Shown here: positions 33,856 through 38,298 of the stretch, one piece after another
How positions within the stretch are numbered: position 1 is the first letter of the stretch
Layout: every line of letters starts with the position of its first letter
Assembly (NCBI GenBank): GCA_964609385.1
Contig: CAZSSM010000067.1
Coordinates: 1-38,298 of the forward strand
Reading direction: 5' to 3'
DNA: 38,298 nucleotides
From: CAZSSM01 sp964609385
GTDB taxonomy: Bacteria; Planctomycetota; Planctomycetia; Isosphaerales; Isosphaeraceae
Notes under the pieces: model-generated
The model's input: only the letters and a program-made list of their open reading frames with translations
The model's database searches: none
Told to the model about the DNA's origin: nothing
Program-made: the position numbers and the translations under genes

Positions 33856-34734
33856 TTAGATGCTCGGGTCGTCCTGATCGAGGTTGTCATCGAGCTGCGC
33901 ATGGCTCGTCTGGGCGAAATTGATGACCGCCACGAAGACGACCCCGCCGATCGTGTTGCCCAGCACCGAAAGGCTGAGAAATCGGCCGTATTCGATCAGC
34001 GAGGCGTTCCCCGAGAAGACCGCGTAGAGGGTCTCGGTGGTGCCGAAGACGCAGTGGTGCAGCCTGGCAATGGGGATCACCGCGGCGATCGAGAGCACGA
34101 TCAGGATCCGGGCCGTCGACTCGCGGACGGCCACGACCAGCCACATCATGCTGGCCACCAGGCCGCCGGCGAAGGCGCTGGCCCAGAGCAGGCGTGGCCA
34201 ACCCTCGTCGAGTGTCCTCCGGGTCACTTCCAGGATGTGCGCCGACTCTTCCGGGTCAAAGACGCCCGAGTAGTAAAGCATCGCCCCCATGGCCGAGGCG
34301 CCGATTAGGTTGCCCAACAAAACCAGGCCCCAGAGCCGCAACAACAGGCCCAGGCCGCTCCTCCGATGCAGGACCAGCATGACCGGGGTGAGGGTGTTCT
34401 CGGTGAAGAGCTGATAGCGTCCCACGACGATCAGCACGAAGCCCAAGCCGTAAGTCATCGCCCCGGCTAGCTCGGCCGCCGGCCCATCACCCAGCCCGGC
34501 GATCACCGGCACCGAGGCCAGCAAGCTCACCGCCGCCGTCAGACCCGCCGCGATCCCGCTGACCAGCAGCGAGAACCAGCTTCGGCCCAACTCCTCACGT
34601 GCTGTGGCCACCAGGCGGAGGAAAACTTCGTCGCTGGTGAAACGGTCTTTCAATAACTCGCCCGAGGCCGGTGCCGGTACATCTGAGGACTTGATCGGGC
34701 CGTTCGGCTCGCGGGTCGACATGGTCTGCGTCAC
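33856..34734 (-). CDS. Formate/nitrite transporter (FNT) family protein
   Basis: The 292-residue product has six hydrophobic helices and FNT-type features: EELGRSWFSLLVSGIAAGLT, GRYQLFTENTLTP (family region with FTxNT), LLGNLIGASAMGAML, LHHCVFGTTETLYAVFSGNA and LGNTIGGVVFVAVINF. It resembles the YfdC-like branch. It probably forms a pentameric channel for small anions; the substrate cannot be told. A GTG at 34734 is the preferred start because AGAGGAA lies eight bases upstream; ATG 34722 in the same frame has none. The 3' end converges on the kinase gene with 42 bases between. Confidence 0.88.
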   Translation of the reverse strand: MTQTMSTREPNGPIKSSDVPAPASGELLKDRFTSDEVFLRLVATAREELGRSWFSLLVSGIAAGLTAAVSLLASVPVIAGLGDGPAAELAGAMTYGLGFVLIVVGRYQLFTENTLTPVMLVLHRRSGLGLLLRLWGLVLLGNLIGASAMGAMLYYSGVFDPEESAHILEVTRRTLDEGWPRLLWASAFAGGLVASMMWLVVAVRESTARILIVLSIAAVIPIARLHHCVFGTTETLYAVFSGNASLIEYGRFLSLSVLGNTIGGVVFVAVINFAQTSHAQLDDNLDQDDPSI

Positions 34735-35431
34735 GTCGTGGTTCCTCTTCGTCGTTCAGATCGATCAATGGTCGGCCAGCGACGCCCTGATGCTGACTGC
34801 GACGGACGTTTTGCCGCAGGAGAATCGCTAGTGCGTCGAGGTCTTTCCCAATTTCAGAAGGTCATAAAGCGGTGGTCTGACGCATTCGTCGTGCCAATTC
34901 CGCTCCCAATCTTTCCCCTTGCCGTCCCGGGTTCCGGGAAAGCGATGATCTCATCGAGGTTGATGGCACATGGGTGACGATCCTAAATTGATTGTTTTTA
35001 TCAATAATTGACAACGTCACGGAATTTGTCAGATCAGTGGCTCTGAAGAACATGCGAGCATGGACCCAACCAAGGTGGTCCTGCTCTTGGAGTTCCAGCA
35101 GTGGGGCCTCGGTCTTGACCGGCTGGTCAGTTTGGCCGTGATCGTTGACCCTGTCGGAGATCTCGACCCAGCCCTCGAAGTCGACCGGGCAGCGGGACGG
35201 GCTGACTTACCCTGCCTCTGCGGAGAAATCGAAAAAAGATATGGCTTCACGGTACTTCGATAAGAATGTTTGTCATCCGTCAACAATGGCAGAGGCCGAG
35301 GGAGACCTCCTCTGTTGTTAGCTTTAGAATGCCGAACCATGCTTTAGTTGGCCAGATATGGCACTGCCTCCATATTTGCACTCACGCGCCATCAATGAAG
35401 ATCATCCATAGGCAGTCGGGGGCGCGAATCG
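34735..35431. other. Long non-coding stretch, first part
   Basis: No gene can be supported. Base composition is AT-richer than coding DNA, except for a GC-rich island at about 35060-35220. In that island a minus-strand frame reads VDFEGWVEISDRVNDHGQTD and the plus strand MDPTKVVLLLEFQQWGLGLD; both have some protein-like character, neither has a recognised family or full start, and one may be a degraded gene piece. A small inverted repeat (GCCTCTGC / GCAGAGGC) lies between about 35212 and 35295. Confidence 0.45.
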
Positions 35432-35450
35432 ATGAATCTTTTGTCTATTG

Positions 35451-35479
35451 TTGACACACAGCCGCTCAGTATGTAATGA
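35451..35479 (+). promoter_or_regulatory. Sigma-70-like promoter, upstream copy
   Basis: TTGACA (35451-35456) and TAATGA (35474-35479) are separated by 17 bases. The same arrangement recurs in the downstream copy at 36310-36338, with the -35 box conserved. Transcription would start near 35486, leaving a leader of about 114 bases before ATG 35600. Confidence 0.5.
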
Positions 35480-35599
35480 TCTGGAAGGATTCGATCTCTG
35501 TGGATCGGCATCCGTCCTCGGCGTACCTTGCCCTGGGTTCGCTGACCGTATTGACCTCCCTGACAACGATTGTCCCCTGAGATTTGAGGGAACCCTCCC

Positions 35600-35761
35600 A
35601 TGTTGCGCACAGTCCGCGCAATTTCCCGCAGCATCTCGAGCCCCGATACCCTGACTCACGACGTTCCAAGGCCCGACTCGCCTGAGAGCCGGATCGACTC
35701 TGGCACTGATTCGATCCGAGAGATCCCTTGTGTCGATCTGTGGTTTAGGTCGGTGTGACAA
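35600..35761 (+). pseudogene. Decayed N-terminus related to the calcium-binding repeat protein
   Basis: ATG 35600 opens a 53-codon frame: MLRTVRAISRSISSPDTLTH followed by DVPRPDSPESRIDSGT. Against the intact gene at 36458 (MLRSLRALSRRTSRHTTPAP, FVPMPDSLERRVVLST) about 36 residues align without gaps: MLRxxRAxSRxxS, then VPxPDSxExR. The LERRVVL motif has decayed to ESRIDSG. Downstream sequence is unrelated and the frame ends in TGA near 35759. The leader upstream is also shared. It looks like the remains of a paralogous or duplicated gene. Confidence 0.6.
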
Positions 35762-36288
35762 TCAACGTTAGGACGATCCCGCAACCGTTGGTGGCGGCGA
35801 TCGAGCGGACCTGCTTCGGCCAATCCGTCACGATCGTGACTGCGTCGGTGTTTTTCGGTCCTCACGGTCTCTCTCAGGCTTCGTCAATGACGTAGCTCAG
35901 GGATGGCCGGTCTGTGCCGGTACTGCTCGCCCGTACCAACGAGCCACGACCGCCGAACAAAGGCGAACTCTTTAAGCCAAATCCGGCGCTGTGCTACAAC
36001 AGGAAGCCGTTCTTTGCATGAGGTGCGTACGTTTCGAAATAAATCAAGACGTTTATCGTAAGTAAGAGTCGTCTTCAGCGTTGTTGAACGTCAGTCGAGA
36101 GCGACAGTGCGTCTGCCAGGTGCGGGGTCCAAGTTACGAGCAGAGAATATGGCATGGATCGCTCGCCCATATAAGCGAGCCGGAACAAATTAGATAAGAT
36201 AGTTCAGAGACAGACCCGGCGCTGCCACGGTTATTGCAAAAAATGTTTGCGGGATAATTGCACCTAAGTTATTAAAGGCGCGCGATTG
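35762..36288. other. Long non-coding stretch, second part
   Basis: I see no supported gene. The plus strand has frequent stops and no domain-like frame. A hairpin GCTCGC-8-GCGAGC lies at 36161-36180. The final 80 bases before the promoter of the repeat protein are AT-rich (for example ATTGAATATTTTTCTT near 36284-36300). Confidence 0.45.
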
Positions 36289-36309
36289 AATATTTTTCTT
36301 CGTGCATTG

Positions 36310-36338
36310 TTGACACGCAGTCACCGCCTATGTGATGA
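36310..36338 (+). promoter_or_regulatory. Sigma-70-like promoter of the calcium-binding repeat protein
   Basis: TTGACA (36310-36315), a 17-base spacer and TGATGA (36333-36338), preceded by an AT-rich stretch. The -10 is imperfect, but the whole block is conserved in the upstream copy at 35451-35479, which supports its being functional. The predicted leader is about 113 bases and contains a hairpin (GGTATC-9-GATACC, 36401-36421). Confidence 0.5.
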
Positions 36339-36442
36339 TCCGTGTGGATACGGTCCTCGAAGATCGGCATCCATTTTTGGCGTGCCTTGTGCGCGTCTTT
36401 GGTATCGGCCTTTCTGATACCGAAAACACACTCCTTGACGTT

Positions 36443-36457
36443 GAGGGTACCCCTCCC
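36443..36457 (+). promoter_or_regulatory. Shine-Dalgarno inside a small inverted repeat
   Basis: GAGGG (36443-36447) is a ribosome-binding site 10 bases before ATG 36458 and is immediately followed by the complementary CCCTC (36451-36455). The decayed upstream copy has the same pair (35586-35590 and 35593-35597). Pairing would hide the Shine-Dalgarno, although the 2-3 base loops are tight. Confidence 0.4.
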
Positions 36458-38298
36458 ATGCTGCGATCACTCCGCGCGCTTTCCCGCCGCACCTCACGCC
36501 ACACCACTCCGGCGCCGTTCGTCCCCATGCCCGATTCGCTCGAGCGTCGTGTCGTCCTCTCGACCGCTTCGCTCTCCTTCAACGGTGACACCACGCTGCG
36601 CCTGATCGGCGACTCCGGCGGCGGGTTTCTCGACTCCGGCGATGACATCTTCGTGATCGAAGTGAACGACTTCGGCCCCGGTGGCCTGCCTTCGATCGAA
36701 GTTACCGTCTTCGACGGTGTCAGCGGCTTCGAAGAGTTCAATATCGAGTTCGCCAATGTCGTGCCGTCCGACCTCGATGCGGTCATCTTCCGTGGCAACA
36801 ACGGTGACGACGTTGTCGACCTGACGCCTTTGACCGACGCTGGCAGCCCATTCACCGGCATGTCGACCCTGCTCGGTCAGAACGGTGACGATACGATTAC
36901 CGGCGGCGCCAACGATGACCTCATCATTGGTGGCAACGGTGAAGACGAGCTTAATGGTGGCGACGGTGACGACTCGCTCCGCGGCAACAGCGGCAACGAC
37001 ACCCTCGACGGTGGCGACGATGACGACGACCTGCGCGGACAGGATGGCGACGACCTGATCTTCGGCGGCGACGACGAGGACTTCCTCAACGGCGGCAGCG
37101 GCGACGACATTCTCGACGGCGAATTCGGCGACGACACCCTCGAGGGCAACAACGGCAACGACTTCCTCGAGGGCGGTACCGGCGATGACTCCCTCGAGGG
37201 TGGCAATGGCGACGACGTGATCGTGGGCGGCCCCTTCATCACCATCTTCTCTGACGAGGACTTCATCGACGGTGGCGCCGGCGCCGACACCATCGACGCG
37301 GGGGATCAGGACGACACGGTCTCGGGCGGCTCCGGTGACGACACCATCGATGGCGGCCTAGGCGGCGACTCGCTCGACGGCGATGCCGGCGATGATACCA
37401 TCGACGGTAGCTTCGGCTCCGACACCATCGACGGCAACATGGGCGACGACGTCCTCTTCGGCAGCGACGGTGACGACGTCATCTCTGGCGACGAAGACAA
37501 CGACACCATCGACGGCGGCCTGGGCGATGACTCGCTGGAGGGGAACGCCGGCTCCGATTACATCGTCGGTGGTCCTGAGACGATCGCCGTCGAACTCGGC
37601 GAGTCCGACGACGACGTTATCCGCGGTGGCGACGATAACGACGCCTCCTTCAAGGGCTCTGGCAGCGACGACGGCGACGACACGCTCAACAACAGCGACA
37701 CGCTGTTGGGCGGCGACGGCGACGACAGCCTCGACGGCGGCGACTTCGGGGACGACCTCGACTCCGGCGTCGACTTCCTCTTCGGTGGCAACGGCAACGA
37801 CACCCTGGATGGCGACGACGGCGACGACTTTATCGAGGGTAACGATGGCGACGATTTCGTCATTGGTAACGCCGGCGATGACAGCATCCTAGGCGGCAAC
37901 GGCAACGACAGCCTCGACGGTAACGGCAATGACGATACCATCGACGGCGGCAACGGCGACGACACCCTCTTCGGCGATGGGGGTGAAGACCTTCTGGTCG
38001 GCGGTAACGGCAACGACGTCCTCGATGGCTTCACCGGTGATGATACCCTCGAAGGTAGCAATGGCAACGACACCCTTGAAGGTGGCAGTGGCCAAGACTC
38101 CCTCGTCGGTCAAGGCGGCAACGACGACCTCGACGGCGAAGGCGGCGATGACACCCTCAACGGCTCCGCTGGCGACGATACGCTCCAAGGTGGTACCGGC
38201 GACGACAACCTCATCGGCGCCAATGGCAACGACAGCCTCGGCGGGGGCGACGACAACGATACCCTGAACGGCGGCAACGGCGACGACGAACTCGACGG
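36458..38298 (+). CDS. Large acidic RTX-like calcium-binding repeat protein (3' end outside window)
   Basis: The frame is open from ATG 36458 to the window edge (613 codons). The first about 36 residues (MLRSLRALSRRTSRHTTPAP ... PDSLERRVVLSTA) have no classic hydrophobic signal core but carry LERRVVLSTA, a variant of the planctomycete LEPRxLLSA export-associated motif. A non-repeat beta-rich segment follows (about 37-112). From about residue 113 onward come some 50 nonapeptides of the GGxGxDxLx type, such as GGNGDDTLDG, which bind calcium in RTX beta-rolls. The product is strongly acidic. It is probably a cell-surface or secreted protein needing millimolar calcium to fold. Long open frames on the antisense and other plus frames here are artefacts of the repeat. 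Confidence 0.88.
   Translation, partial: MLRSLRALSRRTSRHTTPAPFVPMPDSLERRVVLSTASLSFNGDTTLRLIGDSGGGFLDSGDDIFVIEVNDFGPGGLPSIEVTVFDGVSGFEEFNIEFANVVPSDLDAVIFRGNNGDDVVDLTPLTDAGSPFTGMSTLLGQNGDDTITGGANDDLIIGGNGEDELNGGDGDDSLRGNSGNDTLDGGDDDDDLRGQDGDDLIFGGDDEDFLNGGSGDDILDGEFGDDTLEGNNGNDFLEGGTGDDSLEGGNGDDVIVGGPFITIFSDEDFIDGGAGADTIDAGDQDDTVSGGSGDDTIDGGLGGDSLDGDAGDDTIDGSFGSDTIDGNMGDDVLFGSDGDDVISGDEDNDTIDGGLGDDSLEGNAGSDYIVGGPETIAVELGESDDDVIRGGDDNDASFKGSGSDDGDDTLNNSDTLLGGDGDDSLDGGDFGDDLDSGVDFLFGGNGNDTLDGDDGDDFIEGNDGDDFVIGNAGDDSILGGNGNDSLDGNGNDDTIDGGNGDDTLFGDGGEDLLVGGNGNDVLDGFTGDDTLEGSNGNDTLEGGSGQDSLVGQGGNDDLDGEGGDDTLNGSAGDDTLQGGTGDDNLIGANGNDSLGGGDDNDTLNGGNGDDELD
36796..38298 (+). repeat. Tandem RTX-type nonapeptide-coding repeats (about 27-base period)
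   Basis: The DNA is built from degenerate 27-base units coding GGxGxDxLx, with GGCGACGAC-type cores repeated throughout and reaching the window edge. Several units deviate: inserts such as GGPFITIFSDEDFIDGG and GGPETIAVELGESDDD, and Asp runs (GGDDDDDLRG). The similarity of units makes assembly collapse a risk. Confidence 0.85.

Noticed and set aside
35762..35910. Short protein-like frames on both strands after the decayed N-terminus
   Set aside because: Frames on both strands look equally plausible (for example TDAVTIVTDWPKQVRSIAAT on minus), are closed by nearby stops, and match no family I know.
37383..38267. Additional open frames over the repeat region on both strands
   Set aside because: They are Thr/Ala/Ser- or Pro/Ser-rich frame-shadows of GGCGACGAC-type repeats. 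The Gly/Asp frame from ATG 36458 is the one with a signature.

Overview
The window looks like a draft chromosomal segment of a planctomycete (Planctomycetota, probably an Isosphaerales-type organism). Coding DNA is GC-rich with dense codon bias. Gene content is typical of that phylum: a secreted sulfatase, a Tat-type Gfo/Idh/MocA oxidoreductase, several leucine-rich-repeat proteins, an ECF sigma/anti-sigma pair, a caspase-like NTPase, an exported protein with the LEPRVLL motif seen at the N-terminus of planctomycete surface proteins, and a very large acidic calcium-binding repeat protein. The taxonomic call is inference from gene content; no rRNA or tRNA gene was seen. A run of exactly 100 N (5595-5694) marks a scaffold gap.

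Layout. 1-2380: end of pyrG, then nagA one base later. 2381-4350: a protein with an N-terminal helix-turn-helix-like segment and C-terminal membrane segments, then a gene-poor stretch holding a 16-bp inverted-repeat element. 4351-7680: an alpha/beta hydrolase converging on a caspase-NTPase-TPR gene that is frameshifted and interrupted by the gap. 7768-11205: secreted LRR protein, a phosphatase with a C-terminal haem-c motif, and a divergently transcribed Gfo/Idh/MocA oxidoreductase. 11278-15305: small membrane proteins, a WD40 fragment, a large cytoplasmic LRR protein and a DoxX-like protein. 15347-17553: fmt and def (N-formyl-methionine cycle) and a small conserved-looking protein. 17640-19238: LEPR/EF-hand exported protein followed by a graveyard (HNH endonuclease tail, serine resolvase with two stops). 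19489-21924: anti-sigma and ECF sigma factor. 22178-30498: a run of plus-strand genes (LarA-like, YgfZ-like, miaB, SUKH-like, glnE). 31046-34734: sulfatase, protein kinase, formate/nitrite-type channel. 34735-36457: a long AT-richer non-coding stretch that contains a decayed copy of the promoter, leader and N-terminus of the following gene. 36458-end: the calcium-binding repeat protein, open at the window edge.

Housekeeping functions (CTP synthesis, amino-sugar catabolism, translation initiation, tRNA thiomethylation, control of glutamine synthetase) are interspersed with accessory and surface functions. The most unusual observations are the paired promoter-leader-N-terminus copies ahead of the repeat protein, the broken caspase-NTPase-TPR gene, the phosphatase/cytochrome fusion, and the HTH-membrane protein.
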